In this document: positions 24,301 to 35,905 of the stretch, piece after piece
Layout: each line of letters opens with the position of its first letter
Numbering within the stretch: position 1 is the stretch's first letter
Assembly (NCBI RefSeq): GCF_001949145.1
Contig: NW_019091374.1
Location: forward strand, 75,200 to 139,199
DNA: 64,000 nt
Direction: 5' to 3'
DNA from: Acanthaster planci
Lineage: Eukaryota > Echinodermata > Asteroidea > Valvatida > Acanthasteridae
Position numbers and translations under genes: made by a program
The notes under the pieces: generated by a model
What the model was told of the DNA's origin: nothing
Seen by the model: the letters and a program-made list of their open reading frames with translations, nothing else
Databases searched by the model: none

Positions 24301-27300
24301 TTGATCAACAGGATATTTCACCAGTAATCTGCTAGGGCGCCCTCTGGTGATACACAAACTTTGAGGTCAAAGGTAAAGATTCCTCATTATTCCGATGATT
24401 CAAAGTAATTCTCATGTTCTGTAATTTGCCCCTTATATTAACCAAAGAGATTGACTAGAGCAGAATTTGAACCTGCAACCTCTGGAACACCGTACCAGTG
24501 CTTTACCAACCGAGCTATCCAGCCCTATGTTAGCTGTTAACCACTTCCTAGGTTGTATCGTTTTTGGGGCATGATCCCTGGCTACGTGGTGTTTCAGGTT
24601 TCTGGCTAGCCCCACCCCAAAACAAAGATGTTGACAGATGAGAAGAACCACCTATATATGGCTGGATAGCGCAGTTGGTAGAGCACTGGTACGGCGTTCC
24701 AGAGGTCGAATGTTCGGATCCCGCTTTAGTCAATCTCTTTGTTCATCTTTAAAATCATTTATAAGCACCTAGTCAGCTTCCCTATATATTCCCTATACCC
24801 TAAGCTGCGGCTTTTAGGATAATGTCTCCACTGTGTGGAAACAAATGTTAATGGCCTGAAACGAATTAATAAATTGAGTTGAAATATGTGACCGTGTTAG
24901 ATCATACAGTGATTTGTTAAGGGAGTTTCTTCCCCAAAGTAACTCACCTTAGCGTTTGTTGTCAAGATTTGAGGGGGCCGGAACCACTCCGAGCAGTGGC
25001 TTGCAATGCACCTAGGTGACTTCATGGCTGCGTTAATCTTGTACGCAGGAGTAGTGCTCTCCGTTTTTGTTGGGTCTAGATTAGGCGTGACCTCCAACAT
25101 ACTGGCCATGAAAGTGCGGTCAAAATCTCCCTTCCCATCGTTAAGAATATAATGAATTATTTCGTTTAGCCAGTGAGAACCTTTTTGGAAAGAAATAAAC
25201 ACAAAAACAGTTGGAGAATATCTTGATCTCAGATCCCCCAGCCTTTTTTCGCTTCACAAAGCTGGAGTGAACTCCTTTAATAATATAATGTCGGCTTTCA
25301 AAATGTTAAAAACGTAATGAATATTGTTACCTTAACAGAAGTTTAGACAGGTTTCTGTCTACCTTTCTGCACCAGCTGGGTGCATTAAAAACGGAAATGA
25401 GAACAATCCTTGGCGAACGTTATGTTTGATGTAGATCTCAATCTTGTTACAACCAAAGTTTACTTTTACTCATCAGCCTAATATTTTCGTATAACATTTT
25501 ACACATTGTGTATACATAATACACTGTGTACTGGTTGGAGACAAAAGATTTCTGTTTCAAAAATAAGAACAAGGATCTGATCGTTTCAGTTTTGAAGATA
25601 ATTTAGAAACCCTGGACAGTCAAAATAGATTATGTTGTACACTGCATGTGATTTTTTTTTCAATACATATATTTTGGGGCTTGTACAACATGCCACTGGA
25701 AAATAACATTGGTCATCTATTCATAAGAAGTGAGAGTATCCGGATGACTGCCGGTATTTTCACACTTCTCCTCGGCTTCACATCTGTAGAGTTTATTGCA
25801 AACAAGACTTGTGGCTTTGCAGGTGCATCTTGAAGTTGCACAGTTGTTGGTGGAACTAGGATTGCTGGCGAAAATTTGCATCGCGCAAGTTCATCAGCAA
25901 AGTGTGGGGCTGGGGGAATTTTTGACAACACTGGCACTTAACCATTATCTTCCCTTGTCCATCCAAGCATGGGCGGATCCAGTTTGGTTTGCTTGAGAAC
26001 TAAATCCTGCTCCCATAGCCTACAGCTTATTGGCCATGTACTCTGAATTGTTTCTAATGGAGCCCTAATTTGTCAGAATTGTAAGATGGACGGGTGTGCA
26101 GTTTGAATCGCCAGTTATGTTGCACTTAGTATTTTTTGTTCTATTACTTGGTACATCAACAATGAGAGATTATTTCAGAAGATGTAACAAAAGTTTGCTC
26201 TTGAACCTTAGTTGTAGCAATTTTACGACCATGCAGAATCTATGTTTTCTTAGTCAGAAGTTCAACAGGAATACCACAGTCACTTGATCCATCCAGGGAT
26301 CCTTTTAAGCTGCATGACTTTTCATTTTTCTTATATTTGAAATGACACCTTTGAATGTTTTTTTTTCACATTTGAAAACTGAATTCAGATCAGATCGTTC
26401 GTCCCGGGCATTATCAACTGCCTCGTGTCATACTTATTTGGAGCGTAGTACACCTGGCCCTTTACCCCTATGACGTGACCGTGACAACATCAATTGGTAC
26501 ATTTTTGATATTTTAGCAAATGATGCTCTATGTGTTTTTGCTGCAACAAATATGCCATGTGCTTCTATTACTTATTATTTATTGCCCCAGAAGCATTTTG
26601 CTCTTGCAGATAATAAAAAAGAACTCAATCTCCGCAGCGACAAAGGCTCGTGTCTACACCTGCCTGACTCGTGCATCTTTTAGGACACTGCACACTTTGC
26701 GCTCTGCTCCAATCTTGCAAATGTTGTGGTAAACTACATGTACATCCCTTGAAAGCAGGTCCCCTTCTGCTATTGCGTATTTAAGCCGTACATACCTTCC
26801 ACAAATAATTATTACTACAGATACTTATTAGAATCTCTTGGATTACACTTCCACAGTCAAACCCGTAGGTGGGGGGGGGTCAAGAGGTTGGAACGAACCC
26901 TGCCCCTCCCCCGCTCGCTTTTGAGATCCGCATGTTTGTGGTCTTTTTTCCCCTTTCTTTCTTTTTGGTGTGTGTGTACTGAATATTTTAAATAGACTGT
27001 AATATTCGGCATACAAGCCACAGCTTATGCGTTGATTCTCAAGCTCAAGGTCGCCACGATTCTGCATATTAATGAGTCAATCTCCAGTCATATGTACTGT
27101 TAGGAAGTTCCGGCAAATATCCACATTTCAGGTCTTTCAAAGAGTTTGAAATCAATGTATTTTTTAAAAGTTTATTCAATATACCGTTCACAAGTCTTAC
27201 ATGCAATCTTTGGTTCGCGACAGACATGCAACTTTTGAATGTTGTTTTCCAAAGCAAATTGTGATAGGCCTTTGTATGAAATATGTGTTCACAGTGCCAA

Positions 27301-30300
27301 AGGTTCCAATTTTGGGGTTGAACCCTTCTCCCCCCAGTCTCTCGCCAGGCAACGGGCCTGACAGTTTGCACTTTAGCACGTTTTTTTATATTACTATATC
27401 TGCTCCCTGACAGAAGAAACACTCCGGATAATTGAACTGTTAAATCGACGGTCTGGTGACTAAATTTCCAGAAGGCGAAGGCGGGTGGTCATTTCTCGTG
27501 GCCTGAGGATCACTATATTGCCACTTATTTTTGTCTCTTTTAATTTTACAGCTTGAGGTGGTATCACTGATTCCTGTGACATTTTTGCATCTTTCTCAAG
27601 AAGATCTTGACTTGTAAATCCCACAGTCTTTTTGCAGTACTAATGAAGCCAGGATTACCAAATTCAGCCCTCAAATTAACCTTTGCAAAAAAACGTTTCG
27701 TTTCATATGAAAACAACTCTTTGGGCGTTAACAGTTTTTCGTTTTCTCTTCCTTCAGGCATTTTATGCAAAAACTGAAGTCCATGGGTTTGATTTTGGCA
27801 GGAGACCCTTCATCATCCATGGTGGCTGATAATTCTATAATAACAGTTAATCAGAGTAATTAGGCTTACACCAAAAATTATCTCTACCGCCACCGTTTAA
27901 ATTAACAACCTCATGTAAAACACATCAAAATCGTATTGTCGTGACTGCCACGCGTCATGCACATGCACACAAATGCAAAGTATTTCGGGCACAAATGGAT
28001 CTTTGCATGGTCTACTGATTTTTCAAGGGACCACTAATATCTTTGGATACTATTTCATATTCTGAATACACTTTAACGTCAAATGGACGGATCAAAAACC
28101 GTAGGAATGGATTTTGCGTTTTTGCGAACGAACCAAACGCACAGTCAAAATAGTGGTCGGCTGGTCGGGTATCAAACACAAAACTTACACAAACACAAAA
28201 CAAAACGACAACTTAGCCGACCCAACTGAACTAAGTCACTCCTTCGTTGGCTGTGTCGAAATATTTCAACTCAAACCAGCTTAAAATACACAGTTATCCT
28301 GTCCAGTGGCACGATTCTGTCATTTTCAATGCTTGGTTTTGTACTCAAACGAGGTATTGAACAAACAGAACAAACGGCGGCAAATCTCTCCACTGCGATC
28401 ATTCACTTATGGTGTACTTTTTACGACACACATTTCTCTCTCTCCCTAGCCTCCATCCAGGCCACGCAACTACACGACGCAACGGCACGACGGCTCCCTT
28501 GCGTCGTGCCGTCGGGTCGCAATGTCGCCTTCTTGCCATTAATTTTGTACACACACGACGCGTCGCGTCGCCCGTCGAGTCGTGCCGTCTTAGGTCCTTT
28601 CCTTGTTGCATTTTTTTCTGCCTAAACGTCCCCCCTCCGTCGCCTATTGCGTCGTACCGTCGTACGTTGCGTCGTACGTCGTGCATCGCGTCGCCTATTA
28701 CGTCGAGTGAAGCACGACACGACTCACGACAGGACGCACGACGCGACACGTCGTGCGCTGTCACCCTTTGCTTCATGGTATTGATAGAGGGCGCTTTTAC
28801 TCTTTCATTTCTGTCCCCCGTGCTTGCAAAGTACATGCTGTTTATTCTTCGGTATTGATTTGTTCTTGTTTTTATCTTACCCACTCCTCGATTAGAATTA
28901 ATTTCTGTCATATTTTATTAAAAAAAGAAAAAAAGAGCAAAAGGAAAATCTGCATATGTAGGAACTGCTCTCTCATAATAAGTGGAAGCCCAGAATTTGT
29001 CACTCGTTAAACCCAGCCAATGATTTCTTTTTAATACTGTCGATGCAGTTCCCATTTGTGGTAAATTTGTAATCTTATAAATACCGGTATTTCTCCGTGG
29101 TCCATCCCGGTAATTTCTAAGTAGTACTCCCAATTCCCCAGACAATTTGTCTACAATTGTATGGCCGCAAGTTTGACCACGGGTTTAGGAAGTTACCACC
29201 GAGCCTGCTCTATAAAACCCTCGGAATATTCCGTCTTAGTCTTCCTTCAGGTCAGTCTTCCTCGTTACCTTCATCAGCACCACACTTTCAATGATATTAG
29301 TCTGTGTTTCCGAATAAAACATTATACAAACGCTATTATCATTGTGGCCCTGTCTTTTTTTTCAACTCTGTTTGGCCACACACATGTATAATTTAGCCTC
29401 TGATCCGCATCTTACATTAGCAAACACGTTATAATGATTTATTTTTGTATCTTATTGTAGCGGACATAATATGAGAACCATGACACCTACTTACATTATT
29501 TATTTGTTTACTAGTTTACGCCTTTTATTATCAGCTAACCAGTGAGAATTAATTCGTTTCCGGCTTATATAGTGACAAGTTACGCACGGTTTAGGAAAAT
29601 ACAAATACTTTGACGTTAGAGAAAGCATCTTTTTGATAATGAGAAAAAACAGGGATTCTGTTTAACAGAAAACATTATGAATTAGCAATGAAAATAAATA
29701 AAGGGCCTAGCTTGAAGAAGATCTATTGCTGAAGTAGGGGACGACTTGGCTTGTCTTGACCTGGCAAATAGCTGTAGAGTTTGCAGTAGAAAGGCTTGCA
29801 GTAAAAAGAGCTCGAATGGATGCCGAAGATGTGTGGGCTATATGATGTTCAGGGTTCAAGTGCACAGTGTTTCCTTCTCCTTGACTTAATCAGGTTTCGG
29901 AACGGATTTCATGTGGCTCTGGTCTAGGCCACCCACTGTCCAGCAACGTATGCATGTGTGGTTCAATAGGCTTACACTGGTAATGGTTTTGCCTTGAGCA
30001 GGACAGGGACGAATTTGCAAGTATGGCAGGTTCGATGGAAGGAGAAATCACAGAGAGACAACAGAACAGTCTCTGTTCAGTCCAGTAGTCAAGTAAAGTG
30101 GAAGGTCACTGGCTAGGTAAATTATCAGCTCCTGATAATGTGGCTGGTTGCAAGTTCTGCTACCAACTGCCCACACGCGCTGCCAAGCAACCCACACAAA
30201 TTGTATGTCCTAATTTTCGGGGAGTTAGGATTTCAAAAAATAGGGGAACAAAATCAATTATATTACATAATTATTAGGAAGATCAAAATTAGAGCAGGAA

Positions 30301-32295
30301 AAGTTAAAACAACATTGTGGCTCATGTTATTTATTTCCTGGAGACAAGGCTGATAGTTGGTCGTGACGCTCTTTCTAATTACATTTGATTAAAAAACAAA
30401 CAAACCTTTTCTTCAACAACTCACTCTGAATGAAAACACAAAGTTAGAAAGTAGCCATTAAAAAGAACACTAACAGAGACAAGGCCTGGTACCTATTCGC
30501 TCTTTGTACGCTACCGCCATAGGCGTGCAGAGCCTCGATCTGGCAGCTTTGTCCGTGTATGTTGGTAAGTAATTTTGGGCATGATGCTGCGTTAGTTCTT
30601 TTACCCTCTATACTGTACGATTGGAGAATATTTCAAAAGCTGTCAGTTCAAGGCTCTGCATGTCCATGGTGGCAGCGTACAAAAGAGCGAATACCATGTC
30701 CTTGGTGCATGCAGTCCACTATTCAAGTACGAATTTCTGCTCAGCTCATTAGCATTAAAAGTAGCAACCCAGCATTTTTCTGAAAAAAGGAGATTGTTTG
30801 GCCCCCGAAATGGTGAAATTGTGTAAATCGTTGCCGGGATCAACTGCCTGCGTCTTTGAGCTATTCTTTGAGAGCAGAATGGCTGAAAACTACAACTGCA
30901 AAATGGTCCTAAGTGCCCCAAAAGGTTGAGGGTTGCCTCTTGAAAAATGGTTGCAATCTTTTGTTTTGTGGGAATAATTAAAAATGTAATTGGTTAGCCC
31001 ACAATAAATTGAAAGGAAATCGAAAGATTAGGGACCAAACAATAATTTTATTTGTGTTTCAGCAATCTCAAGGATGTTGGTAAGCATGTTATTGGGCCCT
31101 GAACAGTGCCGATTTTACACTGTTTTTCAATGGGGCTTGAATTAGTGGACTGTACCCTACTATTCAAGTACCGGGGCGGAAATGAAAGAAAACAGTAAAG
31201 GCACCCTCTATAAATACCAAGAAATAAAGGGCGACAGCACACGACGCGTCGCGTTGTGCGTTGTGTCGTGCGTCGCATCGTGCTTCAGGCGACGTAATAG
31301 GCGACGCGATGCACGACACGACGCACGACGGTACGATGCGACGGGCGACGGCACGACGCGACGCGTCGTATGTGTACAAAAGTAATGGCAAGAAGGCGAC
31401 GTTGCGACCCGACGGCACGACGCAAGGGAACCGTCGTGCCGTCGCGTCGTGTAGTTGCGTCGCCTTGAGGGAGGCTAGAGAGAGAGAGAGAAATGTGTGT
31501 CGTAAATAGTACACCATATTCACTGGCACCGGTACTACTCGCTTGTGTACATTACATATCACGCACGCAAGGGATACAATCATAATACATGGCGTGGCGA
31601 TCGGCGTGAGTGCAGTCCACTCATGCCTACAGTTGACTGTTAATGAAGCTGTGCCAATTTCGAATCTTTTTACACAGTCCAAGCCGGAGGGATTTCCAAT
31701 TAGTACGAACGTTTTCAATTGGGTTATCGAAAGCGATTTAATGCGTCGTCTGCCTCCCGGCTCGATAAAAGTCGCCTAAAAACACTCTTCCAGCTAAAAA
31801 AAATGGTCTTAAATCGATATGTATACTTCGGGGTTTGAGGAATAATTTCTGAAATTTTCAAAGAGTATACCCCGAAACTGCGTATGGCAGGTTTTTAGCC
31901 AACTGACTATCTGCACTTCTAAAGGTAAGCCCGTCAGAATTTAGTAAAGTTTTCAAAATTGCGAGTTCCCTGAAACTCTCGTTTAGCCTATTTTTTTGTT
32001 GAGTGTATTCATAGTTTTCGAAATTGGAAAAATCATTTGTTATTAATACAGTAGTGGGTCATGCCTTACCTGATCTCGGATAGGAGAAGATAAACACGTC
32101 ATCATCTCGTACTTCGAAACTCCTCAGAGCTTCCAGATTTGATTGCGGTATAAGAAACGGGAGTCTGACTCCGTTCCAGACGTGGCAGCCCCACCGCTTA
32201 ATGTTTTCAGTCTCCCATTCGTCTTCTAGTTGTTCGTGTGTTTTGCCATTAATCAAGTCTGGCATCATCGCTTTGATTTGCTCGGTATCGCCCAT
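18316..32295 (-). CDS. cytosolic sulfotransferase, complete six-exon gene (gene 3)
   Basis: Exons, in transcript order, are 32295-32070, 25180-24948, 23182-23077, 22366-22272, 18956-18767 and 18428-18316. They total 963 nt (320 aa), with GT-AG introns in phases 1, 0, 1, 0, 1, and exons 2-6 are the same size as those of gene 2. The product is a PAPS-dependent sulfotransferase. Seen are FSYPRSGSHW (residues 70-79; Arg74 for the usual Lys, and Ser77 where gene 2 has Thr), KSPRCIASHC with likely catalytic His137, [25 protein letters not shown] and RKGRVGDWKNFFT. Start chosen: ATG at 32295, matching gene 2's exon 1. Intron 1 is about 6.9 kb and contains the CGTCG inverted repeats and a SINE pair lies in the next intron. 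There is no frame damage, so it is probably functional. It is inverted relative to genes 1 and 2. Confidence 0.95.
20085..20440. mobile_element. tRNA-related SINE sequences (two pieces)
   Basis: At 20110-20160 a minus-strand B-box-like piece (GGGTTCGAGTCCCACTCC on that strand) is present. At 20228-20275 a plus-strand A-box-like piece (TGGCCGAGTGGTTAAGACA) begins a longer stretch to about 20440. Both lie in intron 4 of SULT gene 3. No complete cloverleaf with a paired acceptor stem is present, so I call SINE rather than a tRNA gene. Confidence 0.5.
22683..22706. repeat. (TAATC)n microsatellite
   Basis: About four and a half copies of the pentamer CTAAT/TAATC in tandem, within intron 3 of SULT gene 3. 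Confidence 0.8.
23292..23996. mobile_element. foldback of a GTTC/GAAC-rich MITE family
   Basis: A nearly full forward copy (23532-23996) is preceded head-on by an inverted partial copy (23292-23531), giving arms of about 240 bp separated by about 225 bp. The outer end reads GGCCGAGTTCGGGCGGC on both strands. The family recurs at 40790-41278, 51670-52009, 57305 and 58192. Internal landmarks are TCGCGCTCGAACGGCGGGAA, CACACACCACCTCCTCG and ACGCCGCCATGT. No ORF of note. It lies in the second intron of SULT gene 3. Confidence 0.8.
24441..24536 (-). mobile_element. tRNA-derived SINE copy (minus)
   Basis: On the minus strand it reads GCTGGATAGCTCGGTTGGTA (A box) followed about 35 bp later by GGTTGCAGGTTCAAATTC (B box) and a GTCAATCTCTTTG tail. 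It is arranged head-to-head with the copy at 24562-24745, so the two can form a hairpin. It lies in intron 2 of SULT gene 3. Confidence 0.7.
24562..24745 (+). mobile_element. tRNA-derived SINE copy (plus)
   Basis: The 5' part (GGGGCATGATCCCTGGCTAC ... GTGGTGTTTCAG) is followed by a tRNA-like head (GCTGGATAGCGCAGTTGGTA, then GGTCGAATGTTCGGATCC) and the tail CAATCTCTTTGTTCATCTTT. The same composite order occurs on the minus strand at 61240-61425, which shows this is a mobile family and not a tRNA gene. Confidence 0.75.
25735..25846 (-). pseudogene. fragment of a Cys-rich (CXC-like) domain
   Basis: Minus-strand translation gives cysteines in the pattern C-X4-C-X-C-X6-C-X5-C-X5-C (NCATSRCTCK ... 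CNKLYRC ... EKCEN). It resembles the cysteine-rich tails found in some invertebrate transposon proteins and CXC domains. It is isolated, with broken flanks, in intron 1 of SULT gene 3. This is a weak call. Confidence 0.25.
25847..28403. other. SULT gene 3 intron 1, unassigned part
   Basis: Part of the 6.9-kb intron between 25181 and 32069. A G10 run lies at about 26870-26879. ORFs such as 27069-27422 on the minus strand have no recognisable motif. I see nothing else to name. Confidence 0.3.
28404..28822 (+). repeat. CGTCG-rich repeat, left arm of inverted pair
   Basis: Starts TATGGTGTACTTTTTACGAC, contains (CT)n and GCGTCGTGCCGTCGGGTCGC, and is dense in CGTCG/CGACG pentamers with internal palindromes such as CGACGCGTCGCGTCG. 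The block matches the reverse complement of 31165-31528 along its length. It carries an extra piece of about 55-60 bp around 28588-28645. ORFs on both strands through it are by-products of its composition. Confidence 0.85.
28823..31164. other. spacer between CGTCG repeats
   Basis: About 2.3 kb of intronic sequence with no recognised gene or element. It would be the loop if the two CGTCG arms paired in the primary transcript. Confidence 0.35.
31165..31528 (-). repeat. CGTCG-rich repeat, right arm of inverted pair
   Basis: Reverse-complement counterpart of 28404-28822, about 364 bp, with the same landmarks: GTCGTAAATAGTACACCATA at the outer end, (GA)n, GCGACCCGACGGCACGACGC, and CTCTATAAATACCAAGAAAT at the inner end. 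Divergence is limited to scattered bases plus the missing internal piece. Confidence 0.85.
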
Positions 32296-32352
32296 GATGA
32301 CTGCCAGTGTTACGCCAAACAGACCAAATGTGAGATGCGACGCCGTGGGTGG

Positions 32353-32358
32353 TTTATA
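32353..32358 (-). promoter_or_regulatory. possible TATA box of SULT gene 3
   Basis: TATAAA on the minus strand (in GGTATAAACC), 58 bp before the ATG at 32295. That would place a start site about 25-30 bp upstream of the ATG. Suggested by position only. Confidence 0.4.
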
Positions 32359-34150
32359 CCTGTTTTGATATGATCACAATACAAACTTAACCTTGATCGA
32401 TAAGGCTTGAATATCAATACTTTGCACCCTAAGATTATGATGTTTTTTTTTTTTTTTTGGTTTTTTTTAAACGCACAGGAGGTACCGTGTTATCAATGGT
32501 GAAAATGGGCAGGTCAAAGAATGAGGGTCAGTGCGGGCACAGCCACCCTCACGTCCTGACGTACATGACCCTTGGAAGAATCGCGGACTATTGCAATGTG
32601 GCAAGGCTAGCTGCAAGGGGCTAAAGCATGACTTTTTGGCCAAGGTGGATTATCAGCCATGGGGAGGGGGGGTACACATGCGTCTGCAGGAGACTCTTCA
32701 GCCTGTGGGGGAAGTATTGAAGAAGTGCCCACCTCTCCCAAGCCAGAGAATCTCCACGCTGGTTGTGCTCAGATCTGCTGTGCCTGTGGCGTCTGCTCTA
32801 TTTTTGTCCAGGCGAATAATACTGTCGCCCAATCAACTGTATTCTGTGTACTCGCTCTGAGTGGATATAGAAAAACACCCTGTGAGCCATACAGGGTGTT
32901 TCAAAAAAGAGGTCATGAAACTGTAAGGTATTAATGCGACCATACTATATACCTTTCAGCAAGGATCATGGTATCACTTTAAAGTAGAGATTGTGCCCGT
33001 TATAAAATGACACAAAGGTTTTTTGTCCAGGGCCATGCATCCAACTGGGCATACTGGAAAACGAAGGGTCGCTGAACGCCCTTGTTGGTCGGTTTTGGAA
33101 TAACGATTACAAACTAAACGTGCAGGGCCCAGTCAATATTTATAATAGCTAGCACTCGGTCTGTCGCCCCCCCCCGGCTGTGACGGTGATTTCCCCTACC
33201 TTTAGAAATCCAAGATACGCCTAAAGGAACGCAACTCTGAATAGCTTTGCTTCAAAAGCGGTAGGCATAGGCCGTACTGCTTGCAATGTGGGCACAATTT
33301 TTTTTAAGACACCAATTCGGCACCCTCTTGATTGTGCTGTGACCTTATAACATTCTTTTAACTATAAAATGTTGAGTTGAGTCATTGCAACTACGAGTTT
33401 TGTGTAACAGGGCAAGTGCATGCTGACACACGCAAGCCAATTGAGGGCGAAACCACGCCGTTTTCGTCAGGGGTGGGTTTCACGCACTCAATCTCCAATA
33501 GTAGACATTTGGGTAAAGGGGACAGCTCTGTTTCGGTGTGTTTTGCAGCAAGTTTGAGCCTGTGTGACTAGCTGCAAACAAGACAGTGAGTCGGGAATAA
33601 CATTTTGCTTTGTCCCCACATGCACTGCCTTAAAAGAGATGTTATACCGCAAAACATGACTATTACATCATTAAATATGATTATTAATAATGTCTGATTA
33701 TCACGACACAGACAGAACTGCATCGCTAACTCTATGCCCTGCAATGCACGGTAAAAATTTATCTGTAAATAATGCTTTGGCAGAATACACTGAGGGACTG
33801 GTCTTTAAATAACGACACAACGGCTGTTAAACCTGTTGAATTCAATACACGGTAAAAAAAAAATAAATAAAAGAAAGGCTCCTGAACCCCAAATCAGAAT
33901 AAAATTGTGGCAAACCAACAATGTGTTTTCTTCCTGTGTTTAGTGCTTCTGTTCCAAAAAATAAACACTGAAATCTGTAATTGGGCTTTGTTGTACAATC
34001 TTGTTTTGCAAAAAGTCGTTACAAGTAGCGTACTTAAAGGGCTTGTGAAAGTGGTATTTATTACACGTAGTTATAGTTAAAAATTCTATGTTTTTAAACT
34101 ATATCCAGAATAGTTTGTGGTTTATGGATCCCAAACAGACATGGAAAGAA
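32359..34150. other. intergenic, minor repeats
   Basis: A poly-T tract lies at about 32443-32468. ACAGGGTGTTTCAAAAAAGA at about 32893 looks like the terminus of a dispersed element but its partner end was not found. No coding gene recognised. Confidence 0.35.
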
Positions 34151-34159
34151 TTTTTAAAA

Positions 34160-35905
34160 AAAAAAGATGTTTTTTGTTACATGTTGGACAACGCTCGAAA
34201 CGTTTACTTCCCTCTTGAAAAAGAGTCCATTCCATCATAACCCTTGGCTCACTCCTCTTATTTTAAAAAAAATGATTTCGAACTGTCTAAATGCATTCGC
34301 CTCCAGACATAATTATATGCAAATAGTGTTGATTAAGGAACATGACGAAGAGGGGCATGAAAAAAAAACAAGATTACTTATGATGCTGACATGATAAGGA
34401 ATTTACGTACACATAGAACTGATCCCTGTCATTGGCACAAATGAACAGATCTAAACAGTTACGAATGTCACCAAATCTGATATAAACGTCACCGTGCCAA
34501 GTATTTAAACCAATGTTTACGTCAGCATTTCCGATACTCTTTCGATACAAGCAGTTTGTTCAATTATCTGAAGCAGTTAATCCCCTCTACAGATATAGAT
34601 TGACCGCATATCTGCCAGATGGATACTAAACCAGCCCTAGCTAAGTCCTCTGGACGTCATTAGGGAACTTAAAAAAAATTACAGTCTAGCGTAGCAAGTG
34701 GACCGGACCAGTTGCTCCCGAAATTGGCCAGGGAATTTGCATATAAACTTTTCCCTTGACTTATATCTACAACTACCTATATCCTTATTGTTCTTACAAA
34801 GAAAGAACCGTGCCTAGTCAACGGAAGAAACCTGTTGTTGCACAAGTGCCTGGACATGATCCAGTTTGCATTAATTAGCTTTGACCAATCTCTTAGGTCT
34901 TTGCTAAAATCGCTGAGGGTTTTGTTACAAACTGGAGTCTCGGAGATACCAATGACCTTGTTGACCTAGGCTCCATCAGTATGGTAATATAAAAGGTGTA
35001 TCCACCTCTCATATCTAATGAGATGAGAGGCTTCACAATGTGAGTTACGGTGGCGCTAAAGGACTTCTCCAAAACAGTTGGTCGACTTTGCAATCCTCTT
35101 GTGTCCAAATTGTCTGCATGGGAGTCCGTGGGTCTATTGTTCAATGGATTTGTGCCTTCTCCATCAACGCAGTCAGTGTGTATAGTTCAACCATTTTTGT
35201 TCGACATATCTTCCCCTAGCCCCAACAGTCCCAAACCTCCGATTTTAATATGATTTTATATACACCATAATAGGGTTAGGGTTATGTGGGCCTAACCTTT
35301 GAGCTGATAAGCTTTCAGAAACTGGTGAACGATGCGACTGTTGGCATGCATTCTCTTTATTTTAAATAAATTAATGACCTTACTCTTGTTGAAAACCGCA
35401 GGGATTTATCTGAGAGCTTTATACAAGATTACCTAAACATCTAAACAACAATGATTATATGAGACTTAAGCCCTCCTAGTGCCAAACCCTACCAGTGTGC
35501 TTCAAAGCAAAATCTGCCCGTCAATACACCGTAATTTAAGAATTAGAACAGAGTGTTTGCCATACGTCCATGTTGCCAAAATTTTTGAACTTTGATTTCA
35601 AAATTATCTCAAATGGAATGTCAATATTGAAACTGCTCTAAAAAAAGCAAATCCAAAATGGTTCATGCTGACAGTACTAAGGAAAATAAGTTTATCTTAG
35701 ATGAAATTATAGCTGCTTATACTGGATATTTTGGGCCACTGTTAGAATACCCTGATGTTGTTTGGTATTCTGGAATCACAGCAAAGCAAATTCGATATCT
35801 TGAATCAATCCAAAAAAAGAACATGTAAAATCATGATGGGATAAAATATATATCTTACCATGATGCAGTTGAGGTTACTGAAATTGACGCTCTGGGGAGT
35901 AGGTG
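34160..35905 (+). mobile_element. decayed CR1/L2-like LINE
   Basis: Translation with frameshifts shows LINE reverse-transcriptase blocks in order: NPWLTPLILKKMI ... NAFASRHNY (34220-34320), KWTGPVAPEI (34700), IAEGFV (34908), VALKDFSKTVGRLCNPLVSK (35051-35115), and the C-terminal PLLEYPDVVWYSG ... LESIQKK block (35738-35825), continuing to about 35905. The FADD catalytic core region is deleted, and many stops are present. It ends exactly where the oppositely oriented gypsy element begins. Confidence 0.8.

Noticed and set aside
24655-24735. tRNA genes at 24.45, 24.66 and 61.3 kb
   Set aside because: A and B boxes are present, but acceptor stems do not pair well, and all three share non-tRNA flanks, so they are SINE copies.
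28399-28911. Long ORFs on both strands (also 31164-31718)
   Set aside because: They come from the CGTCG-rich repeat, which lacks stop codons by composition. The arginine/serine-rich translations have no domain and the opposite strand is equally open.
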